Counted from the stretch's first letter, positions 7,792 to 15,758 are shown. The stretch is 31,955 bases of DNA from an uncultured Clostridia bacterium (GCA_934180065.1 CAKPRA010000019.1:1-31955), one strand, 5' to 3'. A program made the numbers and translations. The notes: generated by a model not told the origin, from the sequence alone.

Positions 7792-8205
7792 ATGATACAA
7801 TATATTAACAAGGTACCAAACAAAATAGACTATTTTGAATTAATAAGAACTGAATACGAAAATGTGGATGTTTCAGGACTAAGTACAGAGCTTGATAATA
7901 CGATTGCATGTGTAAGTGTATATAATGGTGATAGACTTATAGGAATGGGAAGAGTAAAAAAAGAAGAAGATTATTTGTGTATAGAAGATCTAATTGTAAA
8001 ATTAGAGCCATATAAAGAAGAAATCCAAAGAAATATCATTGTAAATTTATTTAAACAGATTAATCAAATGAAATATTATGATATTATAGTTAGAGATTGC
8101 TTGAATATGAAGAAATCTAATGAGGAAATACTTAGCAATCAAAATAATCAAGAAGAAAATGAGTTAGATTATAATGAACAACAAAATAGTTTTGTAGGAG
8201 CGTAA
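7792..8205 (+). CDS. GNAT-like acetyltransferase domain protein, degenerate
   Basis: 137 residues from ATG 7792, which has AAGGGA about 12 nt before it and gives the usual GNAT beginning (MIQYINKVPNKIDYFELIRT). The frame is also open from ATG 7756, adding 12 lysine-rich residues. NTIACVSVYNGDRLIGMGRV followed by YLCIEDLIVKLE matches strands 2-4 of GNAT enzymes. The acetyl-CoA pyrophosphate loop (normally R/Q-x-x-G-x-G/A after strand 4) is missing: the sequence reads EPYKEEIQRNIIVN. The C-terminus is an acidic, N/Q-rich tail. It may therefore be inactive or non-enzymatic. It is monocistronic, with a terminator at 8286-8319. Confidence 0.7.
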   Translation: MIQYINKVPNKIDYFELIRTEYENVDVSGLSTELDNTIACVSVYNGDRLIGMGRVKKEEDYLCIEDLIVKLEPYKEEIQRNIIVNLFKQINQMKYYDIIVRDCLNMKKSNEEILSNQNNQEENELDYNEQQNSFVGA

Positions 8206-8214
8206 TTCTCTTAT

Positions 8215-8270
8215 TATACTGTTCACAATCGTTTATTAATAGATACAGTATAGGTATATAAAGTTGTGAA
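8215..8270 (+). other. Interleaved inverted repeats (possible pseudoknot)
   Basis: TATACTGT (8215-8222) complements ACAGTATA (8245-8252). TTCACAA (8222-8228) complements TTGTGAA (8264-8270). The order A-B-A'-B' allows either two competing hairpins or a pseudoknot. It lies between the GNAT gene's stop and the terminator. Confidence 0.35.
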
Positions 8271-8285
8271 TTGTAATATTTTTAT

Positions 8286-8319
8286 AAAAAGAGGTAAAAA
8301 ATTAAATTTACCTCTTTTT
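8286..8319 (+). terminator. Intrinsic terminator
   Basis: AAAAAGAGGTAAA (8286-8298) pairs perfectly with TTTACCTCTTTTT (8307-8319), 8-nt loop, ending in a T5 run. It is usable in both directions. Confidence 0.9.
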
Positions 8320-8343
8320 CTTTGTAAATAATAATGATATAAT
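8315..8343 (+). promoter_or_regulatory. Possible promoter of the P-loop/Cmk-PlsC/S1 cluster
   Basis: A consensus TATAAT is at 8338-8343, 31 nt before the ATG. The hexamer 17 nt upstream (TTTTTC, 8315-8320) is a poor -35 and overlaps the terminator, so the call rests on the -10 and its position. Confidence 0.4.
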
Positions 8344-8373
8344 ACATACAAATGTTTTAGGAGGAAGACAAAT

Positions 8374-9210
8374 ATGTTTGAAAATATGCGAGTTTGTGCC
8401 TTTGTTGGACCTTCTGGTACTGGCAAAAGTTATAGAGCTCAATTAGTAGCTGGAGAAAATAATATAAAGTATATTATAGATGATGGACTATTAATAGATG
8501 ATAATGAAGTTGTTGCAGGAAGCTCTGCTAAAAAAGCTCCTACAAAAATAGAAACAATAAAACATGCATTATTTAATAGCATTGATGAAAGATATAAAAT
8601 GATTGAGGCATTAAAAAAAATTAATCCGGAGTCAATTCTTATATTGGGAACTTCTGATGGAATGGTTGAGAAAATTGCTGAAAATCTAGGATTACCTAAA
8701 ATAAGTAAAACTATATACATAACAGATGTGGCTACAGAAGAGGAAATGAATAAAGCTAGAAGAGCTAGAAGAACAGAAGGAAAACATGTAATTCCTGTTC
8801 CTACTTTTGAAATAAAAAAAGATTTTTCAGGTTTTTTATTAGATCCTTTGCAAATTTTTAAGTCAAATGGAAGCGGTAATGACCCATATATAGCTGAGAA
8901 ATCTATAATAAGACCTACATTTAGTTATATTGGAAATTTTACCATATCAGACACAGTATTTAGACAAATAATCTTATTTTTGTTAAAAAAAGAAAAGAAT
9001 ATTTATAAATTATCAAAAATAAGAATAGATAAATATGGAGAAGGAATGTCTGTGTATATGGAAGCAATTGGTTATTATGGTTACAATATACCGGAGTATT
9101 TTGAAAAATTTGAAAATAAAATAAAAAAAGAAATAGAGCATTTAACATCTATGAATGTTCAGAAAATTGAAATTGTTGTAAAATCTATAAGATTTAGAGA
9201 AGATAATTAA
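8374..9210 (+). CDS. P-loop NTPase with C-terminal Asp23-like domain
   Basis: 278 residues, ribosome site AGGAGG. A Walker A motif GPSGTGKS is at residues 12-19, followed by the acidic strand KYIIDDGLLIDD. A second strand, SILILGTSDGM, suits the core of a P-loop fold. The mid-region has a KARRARRTEGKHVIPVP basic stretch. Residues ~190-278 (IIRPTF… then MSVYMEAIGYYGYNIPEYFEKFENKIKKEI…) resemble Asp23/Gls24 proteins, with the VQKIEIVVKSI ending. Asp23-family proteins are linked to envelope stress and membrane processes. It lies 23 nt ahead of the Cmk-PlsC fusion and is likely co-transcribed. Its biochemical role is unknown to me. Confidence 0.75.
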   Translation: MFENMRVCAFVGPSGTGKSYRAQLVAGENNIKYIIDDGLLIDDNEVVAGSSAKKAPTKIETIKHALFNSIDERYKMIEALKKINPESILILGTSDGMVEKIAENLGLPKISKTIYITDVATEEEMNKARRARRTEGKHVIPVPTFEIKKDFSGFLLDPLQIFKSNGSGNDPYIAEKSIIRPTFSYIGNFTISDTVFRQIILFLLKKEKNIYKLSKIRIDKYGEGMSVYMEAIGYYGYNIPEYFEKFENKIKKEIEHLTSMNVQKIEIVVKSIRFREDN

Positions 9211-9233
9211 AATAAAGAAAGGAATGAAGATTT

Positions 9234-10541
9234 ATGTCATTTGTTGTTGCTATAGATGGTCCTGCTGGAAGTGGAAAAGGTAGTATTACTAAAATAATAG
9301 CTGATAAGATGAACCTAAGTTGCATAGATACAGGAGCTATGTATAGATGTGTTACTCTAGATATGATAAATAAAAATATTAATGTTGATGAATTAGATAA
9401 AGTAAAAGAATTACTTAAAAATATTGATATTAATATTGATGAGGAAAATCAAAAAGTTTATTTAAATGGAGAAGATGTAACTAAAAAAATAAGAAGTATT
9501 GAAGTTACAAAGCAAGTTTCTAAAGTATCTGCGATTAAAGAAGTAAGATTAAAATTAGTAGATATGCAAAGAAAAATAGCAAAAAATAAGGATATTATAA
9601 TGGAAGGTAGAGATATTACAACAGTAGTATTTCCTAATGCAGATGTTAAGATATACTTAGATGCGGATGTTGAAGAAAGAGCTAAAAGAAGATTTAAGCA
9701 AAATGAAGAAAAAGGTATTGAATCTAAATATGAAGAAGTTTTAGAAGATATGAAAAAACGTGACTATAATGATATGCATAAAGAATTTGGTGCTTTGGTG
9801 AAGTCCGAAGATGCCATATTGATAGACTCAACAAAAATGACAATAAATCAAGTTACTAATGAAATTATTAAAATAATAAAAGAAACAAAAAAAAAACAGT
9901 TAGCTTATAAGAAAATCTACGAGGAAACTCCAGATACTCCAATAAAAAGATTTCGATTAAAAATGATTAAATGGATTTTAAGAACATTTCTGTATAGACC
10001 AATATATAGAATTAAAATTGTAAATAAAGAAAAAATACCTAAAGATGGTGCTTATATAATTTGTGCTAATCATGTTAATATGTTAGACGCTTTAGCTGTA
10101 ATTTCTACAAATAAAAGAAAAATTAGATTCGTATGTAAACATACAATGTTTTATAATAAAGCTATATTTTGGGCTTTAAAAGTTTCTGATACTATTCCTG
10201 TAAATAGGGAAAAAAATGATGTTGAATCTATAAAAAGAATTTTAAAGGCATTAAAAAATGGTGAATTAGTTGGTATTTTCCCAGAAGGAACAAGAAAAGG
10301 AATGAAAAAAAATGTTAAAATAAAAAACGGAGCTGCTTTCTTTTCTTTAAGAACAGGAACAAAGGTTATACCTGTTGGAATTCAGGGTTCGTTCAAACCT
10401 TTTACAAGGGTAAAATTGGTCTATGGAGATCCATTGGATTTTTCAGAATATTACGGAAAAGAAAAAGATAAAGAAGCCTTAGAAAAAGTAACAAATATTA
10501 TTATGGATAATATAGTTATGTTGACAAATAAAGATAAATAA
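9234..10541 (+). CDS. cmk: Cytidylate kinase fused to 1-acylglycerol-3-phosphate acyltransferase
   Basis: 435 residues, with AAAGGA upstream of the ATG. Residues 1-~220 are CMP kinase: P-loop GPAGSGKG, DTGAMYRCVTL, GRDITTVVFPNADVKIYLDA. This domain phosphorylates CMP/dCMP for nucleotide pools. Residues ~245-435 are a PlsC-type acyltransferase with motif I NHVNMLD (H280, D285) and motif III FPEGTRK (E351-R354). It would acylate lysophosphatidic acid to phosphatidic acid at the membrane. In many Clostridia cmk and plsC are neighbours ahead of ispH and rpsA. Here they are one continuous frame, ispH is absent, and rpsA follows 36 nt later. Both catalytic motif sets are intact. CMP released by phospholipid synthesis makes a metabolic link plausible (inference). 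Confidence 0.9.
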   Translation: MSFVVAIDGPAGSGKGSITKIIADKMNLSCIDTGAMYRCVTLDMINKNINVDELDKVKELLKNIDINIDEENQKVYLNGEDVTKKIRSIEVTKQVSKVSAIKEVRLKLVDMQRKIAKNKDIIMEGRDITTVVFPNADVKIYLDADVEERAKRRFKQNEEKGIESKYEEVLEDMKKRDYNDMHKEFGALVKSEDAILIDSTKMTINQVTNEIIKIIKETKKKQLAYKKIYEETPDTPIKRFRLKMIKWILRTFLYRPIYRIKIVNKEKIPKDGAYIICANHVNMLDALAVISTNKRKIRFVCKHTMFYNKAIFWALKVSDTIPVNREKNDVESIKRILKALKNGELVGIFPEGTRKGMKKNVKIKNGAAFFSLRTGTKVIPVGIQGSFKPFTRVKLVYGDPLDFSEYYGKEKDKEALEKVTNIIMDNIVMLTNKDK

Positions 10542-10577
10542 TATATAATAAAAAAATGTTAAGGTAGGTAAGAAATT

Positions 10578-11681
10578 ATGGAAAAAGTTAATGAAAATAT
10601 TACGTTTGAAGAATTATTAAATCAGACATTAAAAGAAATAAAAATAGGACAAACTGTTACTGGAAAAGTAGTAGAAATAACTCCTAAAAATGAAATATTT
10701 ATTGATATAGGATATAAGGCTGATGGTATAATTCCAGCAAGCGAATATATGTTAAATACAGATGAAACTGTACAATCAAAATTTAAATTAGGAGATAGAG
10801 TTACAGCTGTTGTTCTAAGATTAAATGATGGTTTAGGGAATGTACTTTTATCATATAATAAGGCTAGAAAAGAAATAGATCAAAAGGAATTTGAAAGTAA
10901 AGTTAATAATAATACAGTATTTAAATCTATTATTACAGAAGTTAATGACAAAGGTTTAATAACAAATTTTAATACAATAAAAATATTTATTCCATTGTCT
11001 TTATCTGGAATTTCTAAAGGTGAAGATCCTCATACATATAAAGGTAAAGAAGTTAAATACAAAGTAATTGAATATAACAGAGAAAAAAATAGAGTTATAG
11101 GTTCAATAAAGCAATTAATCGAAGAAGAGAAAAATGCAAAATTAAAAACTTTTTGGGATAATGTTGAAGTTGGAAAAACATATACTGGAATAGTAACAAG
11201 TTTAAGCGAATATGGTGCTTTTGTTGAAATAGATGGAGTTGTTCAAGGTTTATTACATATATCTGAGATGACATGGGAAAGAGATAAAAAGCCAAAAGAT
11301 ATAGTAGAAGTTGGACAGGAAATAAAAGTGAAAATAAAAGATTTAGATAAAGAAAATAAAAGAATCAAATTAATATATGATAAAAAAGGTCCAGATCCTT
11401 GGGAAAAAGTTGAGGAAAAATATAAAGTATCAGATGTTGTTACAGTTAAAATAGTTAATTTTGCACCATTTGGAGCATTTGCAAAAATAGAAAAAGGAAT
11501 TGAAGGTTTAATACACATTTCTCAAATCTGTGAAAAAAGAATTACAAAACCTGAAGAAGTTTTAAAAATTGGACAAAAAGTAAATGCTAAAATAATAAAT
11601 ATTGATAAAGAAAATAAGAAAATAGAATTGTCTATAAGAGAACTTGAAGGTACAAGCGAAGAATTATCAGAGGAAGAATAA
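10578..11681 (+). CDS. rpsA: 30S ribosomal protein S1 homolog, four S1 domains
   Basis: 367 residues, typical of the four-domain Firmicutes S1 rather than the six-domain proteobacterial form. S1 (OB-fold) repeats are at ~22-94 (VTGKVVEITPKNEIFIDIGY), ~110-180 (divergent), ~195-262 (YTGIVTSLSEYGAFVEIDG, LLHISEM) and ~280-352 (VKIVNFAPFGAFAKIEKG, LIHISQI). The last two fit the RNA-binding consensus best. It binds mRNA or single-stranded RNA at the ribosome. The C-terminus is acidic (GTSEELSEEE). It is co-directional with the Cmk-PlsC fusion, as in most Clostridia. Confidence 0.92.
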   Translation: MEKVNENITFEELLNQTLKEIKIGQTVTGKVVEITPKNEIFIDIGYKADGIIPASEYMLNTDETVQSKFKLGDRVTAVVLRLNDGLGNVLLSYNKARKEIDQKEFESKVNNNTVFKSIITEVNDKGLITNFNTIKIFIPLSLSGISKGEDPHTYKGKEVKYKVIEYNREKNRVIGSIKQLIEEEKNAKLKTFWDNVEVGKTYTGIVTSLSEYGAFVEIDGVVQGLLHISEMTWERDKKPKDIVEVGQEIKVKIKDLDKENKRIKLIYDKKGPDPWEKVEEKYKVSDVVTVKIVNFAPFGAFAKIEKGIEGLIHISQICEKRITKPEEVLKIGQKVNAKIINIDKENKKIELSIRELEGTSEELSEEE

Positions 11682-11690
11682 ATATAAGAC

Positions 11691-11718
11691 GGCAGACATT
11701 GTAAAATCATTGTCTGCC
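11691..11718 (+). other. Stable hairpin without a T tract, after rpsA
   Basis: GGCAGACA (11691-11698) pairs perfectly with TGTCTGCC (11711-11718) around a 12-nt loop. The 3' flank is ATCAAAC, so it is not a standard intrinsic terminator. It could be an mRNA-stabilising or processing stem, or a protein site, between rpsA and typA. Confidence 0.6.
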
Positions 11719-11763
11719 ATCAAACTTGACTATACATAAATTATAAATAAAAGGAGTAAAAAA

Positions 11764-13581
11764 ATGAATAATAAAAATATTAGAAATATAGCTATTATAG
11801 CTCACGTAGATCATGGAAAAACAACTTTAGTAGATGCTTTGTTAAAACAAAGCCACGTATTTAGAGAAAATGAACAAGTTGCTGAAAGAGTAATGGATTC
11901 AAATGATATTGAAAAAGAAAGAGGTATCACAATTCTATCAAAAAATACATCTGTTATGTACAATGATGTAAAAATTAATATTGTTGATACACCTGGACAT
12001 GCTGATTTCGGTGGAGAAGTTGAGCGTGTTTTAAAAACTGTTGATGGTGTTTTACTGTTGGTTGATGCTTTTGAAGGACCAATGCCACAAACTCGTGAAG
12101 TTTTGAAAAAAGCATTAGGTTTAAATTTAAAACCAATAGTTGTAATAAATAAAATAGATAGACCGGGAGCTAATCCATTAAAAGTTGTTGATCAAGTTAT
12201 AGAGCTATTTATAGAGCTAAATGCAACAGATGAGCAATTAGATTTTCCTGTTATTTATGCATCAGCTAAAAATGGAATTGCAAAAATGAATTTAGAAGAT
12301 GAATCTGATAATGTTCATTGTATATTTGACACAATAATAAATACAATAGAGGCACCAAATTGCGAGGTTGAAGGACCTGCTCAAATGTTAGTTTCTAATA
12401 TTGATTATGATGACTATTTAGGAAGAATTGCAGTTGGAAGAATTGAAAGAGGAACAATTAGAAATGGTATGGCTATTTCAATTTGTAGAAAAGATGATAA
12501 AGTAGAGCAAGGCAAAATTGGTAAATTGTTTACTTATATGGGATTAAAGAAAGTTGAAGTTGACGAAGTTTCAGCAGGTGATATAGTTGCACTTTCTGGT
12601 ATAGCTAATATTAATATTGGAGATACAATTTGCGATTTTGATCATCCAGAGAAAATTCCTTTTGTAGATATAGATGAACCAACAGTTTCTATGACATTTA
12701 GTGTAAACGATGGACCTTTAGCTGGAAAAGAAGGTAAATTTATTACTTCAAGACATATTAGAGATAGATTATTTAAAGAGCTAGAAAGAAATGTAAGTTT
12801 GCGTGTTAAAGAAACAGATTCTGCAGATAGTTTTGAGGTTTGTGGACGTGGAGAGCTACATTTATCTGTTTTAATTGAAACAATGAGAAGAGAAGGATTT
12901 GAATTATTGGTTTCAAGACCAAAAGTTATTTTTAAAGATATTGATGGTGTTAAATGTGAGCCAATTGAAAAATTAGTATGTAATGTACCAGATGATGCAA
13001 TTGGAACTGTTATAGAAAAATTAGGTAGACGTAAAGGCGAAATGAAAAATATGGAACCAGCAGAAGCAGGTCATACAAAACTAGAATTCGACATACCTGC
13101 AAGAGGTCTTATTGGATATAGAACAGAGTTCTTAACAGATACAAAAGGTGTTGGAACTATGAACAGTGTTTTTGATAGATATGAGCCATATAAAGGAGAA
13201 ATATCTGCTAGAACTAGAGGTGTTTTAGTTGCATTTGAAGCTGGAACATCAATTACTTATGGTTTATTTAATGCTCAAGAAAGAGGAGAGCTATTAATAG
13301 GACCAGGTGTAGAAGTTTATGAAGGTATGATTGTTGGTATAAATTCTAGAAATGAAGATATTGCTATAAATGTATGTAAAGAAAAGCACTTAACAAACAC
13401 TAGAGCTTCTGGATCTGATGATGCATTACGTTTAGTACCACCATTACAAATGTCATTAGAAAAAGCTATTGAATTTATACAAGAAGATGAACTTGTTGAA
13501 GTTACACCTCTTAATATTAGATTAAGAAAGAAAATATTAGATAGCAAAACTCGTGAAAGAGAAGCAAGAAGAGCAAAATAA
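11764..13581 (+). CDS. typA: Ribosome-associated GTPase TypA/BipA
   Basis: 605 residues, near the usual ~610. The ribosome site is AAGGAG. It is an EF-G-like translational GTPase involved in ribosome assembly and stress or low-temperature growth. G1 AHVDHGKTT (near residue 14), a G2 region with ERGITI, G3 DTPGHADFGGEVERV, and G4 NKIDRPGA are all intact. The TypA-specific beginning ERVMDSNDIEKERGITILSKN and the C-terminal domain with GVLVAFEAGTSITYGLFNAQERGE are present. It follows rpsA in the same direction and precedes the methyltransferase by 50 nt. Confidence 0.97.
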   Translation: MNNKNIRNIAIIAHVDHGKTTLVDALLKQSHVFRENEQVAERVMDSNDIEKERGITILSKNTSVMYNDVKINIVDTPGHADFGGEVERVLKTVDGVLLLVDAFEGPMPQTREVLKKALGLNLKPIVVINKIDRPGANPLKVVDQVIELFIELNATDEQLDFPVIYASAKNGIAKMNLEDESDNVHCIFDTIINTIEAPNCEVEGPAQMLVSNIDYDDYLGRIAVGRIERGTIRNGMAISICRKDDKVEQGKIGKLFTYMGLKKVEVDEVSAGDIVALSGIANINIGDTICDFDHPEKIPFVDIDEPTVSMTFSVNDGPLAGKEGKFITSRHIRDRLFKELERNVSLRVKETDSADSFEVCGRGELHLSVLIETMRREGFELLVSRPKVIFKDIDGVKCEPIEKLVCNVPDDAIGTVIEKLGRRKGEMKNMEPAEAGHTKLEFDIPARGLIGYRTEFLTDTKGVGTMNSVFDRYEPYKGEISARTRGVLVAFEAGTSITYGLFNAQERGELLIGPGVEVYEGMIVGINSRNEDIAINVCKEKHLTNTRASGSDDALRLVPPLQMSLEKAIEFIQEDELVEVTPLNIRLRKKILDSKTREREARRAK

Positions 13582-13631
13582 TAACAGACTAAAAGTTAAG
13601 ATTTTTGATGCGTTAATAAGGAGAAATATAT

Positions 13632-14393
13632 ATGAATAAAGATGAACTTGAAAAAATAAAAGTTAAGGCATTAGAAGAGCATATTCCTATAATAATGGAT
13701 GATACATTAGATGTGATAGCAAATATTTTAACTGAAAAGAAACCTAAAAGAATTTTAGAGATAGGAGCAGCTGTAGGATATTCAGCAATGTGTTTCTCTG
13801 AATACCTAGTAGAGGGTGGAGTTATTGATACAATAGAGCGTGATGAAAATCGTATAAAAGAAGCTAAACAGAATTTTAAAAAAGTAGAAGTGGAAAATAA
13901 AATAAACTTGTATGAAGGTGATGCGGTTGAAATTCTGCCAACTTTAAGTGAGAAATATGATGTGGTTTTTATAGATGCGGCTAAAGGAAAATATCCATTC
14001 TTTTTAAAAGAAGCTTTAAGAATGTTAAATGATAATGGAGTTATTTTGGCTGATAATATTTTATATAAAGGTTATGTTATGAGTGATTATAATAAACACA
14101 AACAACGAACTGCTGTCAGAAATTTAAGAGAATACATTAAAGAAACTACAGAAGATCCTAACTTAAAAACAGAAATTTTAGAAGTGGGAGATGGATTGGC
14201 TATTAGTTGGAAACGGTTAATAATTTGGGAAAAGGGGACGGTTCTCTTTTCCCATTTTTTTTGCCATTTTACAAAAAAAGCATATCTAATTTGCTTTGGA
14301 CTGTCCCAATTTCCCAATTTTGGGAAAAGAGAACCGTCCCCTTTTCCCTTTTTTTATATTTATATGTATTTTTTTATTGTAGATTTTAAATAA
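13632..14393 (+). CDS. SAM-dependent O-methyltransferase with element-derived C-terminus
   Basis: 253 codons, with AAGGAG before the ATG. Residues 1-~196 match a class I O-methyltransferase of the YrrM/caffeoyl-CoA type: ILEIGAAVGYSAMCFSE (SAM loop), IDTIERDENRIKEA, YDVVFIDAAKGKYPFF, ILADNILYKG, ending GDGLAISWK, where such proteins usually stop. The last ~55 codons (from about 14220) read straight through a palindromic repeat element and have odd composition (F, S, P and aromatic rich, e.g. REPSPFPFFYIYMYFF). A one-base shift at 14216-14222 would give TAATAA right after the natural end. The natural stop was therefore probably lost where the element begins, and the real product may be ~196-200 residues. 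Substrate unknown. Confidence 0.85.
   Translation: MNKDELEKIKVKALEEHIPIIMDDTLDVIANILTEKKPKRILEIGAAVGYSAMCFSEYLVEGGVIDTIERDENRIKEAKQNFKKVEVENKINLYEGDAVEILPTLSEKYDVVFIDAAKGKYPFFLKEALRMLNDNGVILADNILYKGYVMSDYNKHKQRTAVRNLREYIKETTEDPNLKTEILEVGDGLAISWKRLIIWEKGTVLFSHFFCHFTKKAYLICFGLSQFPNFGKREPSPFPFFYIYMYFFIVDFK
14227..14262 (+). terminator. Terminator-like hairpin, left arm of the palindromic element
   Basis: GGGAAAAG (14227-14234) pairs with CTTTTCCC (14246-14253). ATTTTTTTT follows directly. If active, transcripts of the methyltransferase would end before its in-frame stop. Confidence 0.55.
14227..14348 (+). repeat. REP/MITE-like palindromic element
   Basis: Perfect 27-bp inverted repeats at 14227-14253 and 14322-14348 flank a 68-nt AT-rich centre. 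Each arm is itself a hairpin, GGGAAAAG…CTTTTCCC, with a GGGGACGGTTC core. Similar GGGACGGTTC-type palindromes recur in many Firmicutes genomes, some linked to IS200-like Y1 transposases. No transposase is in this copy. The element covers the 3' end of the methyltransferase frame. Confidence 0.8.
14322..14355 (+). terminator. Terminator-like hairpin, right arm of the palindromic element
   Basis: GGGAAAAG (14322-14329) pairs with CTTTTCCC (14341-14348), followed by a T7 run. It would insulate the V-ATPase operon from upstream reading. Confidence 0.65.
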
Positions 14394-14405
14394 TAGATAT
14401 ATAAT
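14377..14405 (+). promoter_or_regulatory. Probable promoter of the V-ATPase operon
   Basis: TTGTAG (14377-14382) and TATAAT (14400-14405) with a 17-nt spacer. It lies just after the palindromic element and 28 nt before the first ATPase gene. The -35 is weak. Confidence 0.5.
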
Positions 14406-14433
14406 ATAGAAAATTGTAAAGGAGATTTTACAA

Positions 14434-14742
14434 ATGAGAGAAACTATAGGTCAATTAGTTGATATAGATAAAAGAGCAAAAAAGATTATTGGGGAATATG
14501 AAAATAAAGAGGATAATATTGAAAATTATATCTCTATAGAGCTGGATAAGAGAAAGGCTGATATTAATTCAAAATATAAATATAAAATAAATTTTCTGAA
14601 AGATGAATGTCAAAAAGAGCTGGAAAAAAATAAAGAGGAAATAGGAAAAAGTACACAAAAGACAATTGAAGATATACAAAATAATTATAACCAAAATAAA
14701 GAGCAAATGTTAAATGAAATTTTGCAAAGTATACTTGAATAA
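14434..14742 (+). CDS. V-type ATPase peripheral stalk subunit G/H (NtpF-like)
   Basis: 102 residues, AAAGGAGA ribosome site. The protein is almost entirely charged coiled coil (KRAKKIIGEYENKEDNIE… to …QNKEQMLNEILQSILE) with no membrane segment. Size, composition and position as first gene of the V-ATPase operon fit the G/H (AhaH, NtpF) stalk subunit that pairs with subunit E as the stator. Sequence alone is weak evidence because coiled coils look alike; the neighbourhood decides the call. Subunit C begins 17 nt downstream. Confidence 0.75.
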   Translation: MRETIGQLVDIDKRAKKIIGEYENKEDNIENYISIELDKRKADINSKYKYKINFLKDECQKELEKNKEEIGKSTQKTIEDIQNNYNQNKEQMLNEILQSILE

Positions 14743-14759
14743 CCAGAAAGGATTAAATT

Positions 14760-15758
14760 ATGATTATTTCTACAATAAAATATCCAAGTATAAGTGCAAA
14801 ATTAAAAGGTATGTATTCGAAAAAAATTAAAGGTAATGACATAATAGATTTATATAAACAAGATAATTTAAAAAGTATAATAGCAATTTTGAAAAATAAA
14901 GATCAAAATTTAAAGAGTTTAGATGAAAATGCAGATAGACAGCAAATTGAGAAATTATTAAATTTAGAAATTATTTATGATATAGAGAAAATTGTGAAAT
15001 ACTTGGATAAAAGTGATAAAAAAATTTTTAATGCAATTATTTCAAAATATGAAATTGAATGTATTAAAAGAGCTATTAGATTAATATATTCACAAAATAA
15101 ATATGATGAGAATATTCAAGTTTGGACTAGTACGGTTTTTAAGAATTTAAAAGGTATGGAAAGTGTTACTAATATGCAACAGCTTTATAAAATAATTGAT
15201 AATCCAGATTATAAAAAAATATTAAAAAAATATCTAAATGATGAGAATGTCCAAATAAATATATTAGAGCTTGAAAATGAATTTGATAAATTATATTTTA
15301 ATAAAATCTATAATTCAATAAATAATAAAGATATGAAAAAGATGATTGGTCATAAAATTGACTTTTCTAATATTTTGTGGATTTATAGATTAAAAGAATA
15401 TTATAAATTTTCAGAGGAAGAGATAAGAAAATTTTTGATTAAAGATTATTATTTGATAAGTAAAAATGAAATTGATGATATTGTAAAGTCTAAAAATATT
15501 TCGGAAATGAACGATGTTTTGAAGAAAACTCCATATAAAGATTTAATTTATGATAATATATATGATTTGGAATGTGCTACCAGAAAATATTTAAAACAAT
15601 TATATACAAAGAATTTTCAATCTAGATTTGCAAGTATTAGTAATATTTATTCATATTTTAATCTAATTGAAATGCATAATAGTGATATTATAGGAATTGT
15701 TGAAGCTATTCGTTATGGAGTAGATAAAGAAAAATTACTTAAGAAATTATTGATTTAA
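14760..15758 (+). CDS. ntpC: V-type ATPase subunit C (d/AC39)
   Basis: 332 residues, the usual size. The start has AAAGGA 8 nt upstream. The N-terminus SAKLKGMYSKKIKGNDIIDLYK and repeated helical YDIEKIVKYL and DLECATRKYLKQLY modules match the AC39 family. It ends with NSDIIGIVEAIRYGVDKEKL, the characteristic C-terminal signature. The subunit sits on the membrane rotor ring and links it to the central shaft (F and D). It lies between the stalk gene and subunit I, with 17- and 24-nt gaps. Confidence 0.88.
   Translation: MIISTIKYPSISAKLKGMYSKKIKGNDIIDLYKQDNLKSIIAILKNKDQNLKSLDENADRQQIEKLLNLEIIYDIEKIVKYLDKSDKKIFNAIISKYEIECIKRAIRLIYSQNKYDENIQVWTSTVFKNLKGMESVTNMQQLYKIIDNPDYKKILKKYLNDENVQINILELENEFDKLYFNKIYNSINNKDMKKMIGHKIDFSNILWIYRLKEYYKFSEEEIRKFLIKDYYLISKNEIDDIVKSKNISEMNDVLKKTPYKDLIYDNIYDLECATRKYLKQLYTKNFQSRFASISNIYSYFNLIEMHNSDIIGIVEAIRYGVDKEKLLKKLLI

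Noticed and set aside
11726..11747. TTGACT/TATAAA as a typA promoter
   Set aside because: The spacer is only 10 nt, too short for a sigma-A promoter.
14207..14389. Short + strand ORF over the palindromic element
   Set aside because: It is the second frame of the repeat; no ribosome site and no protein-like features.
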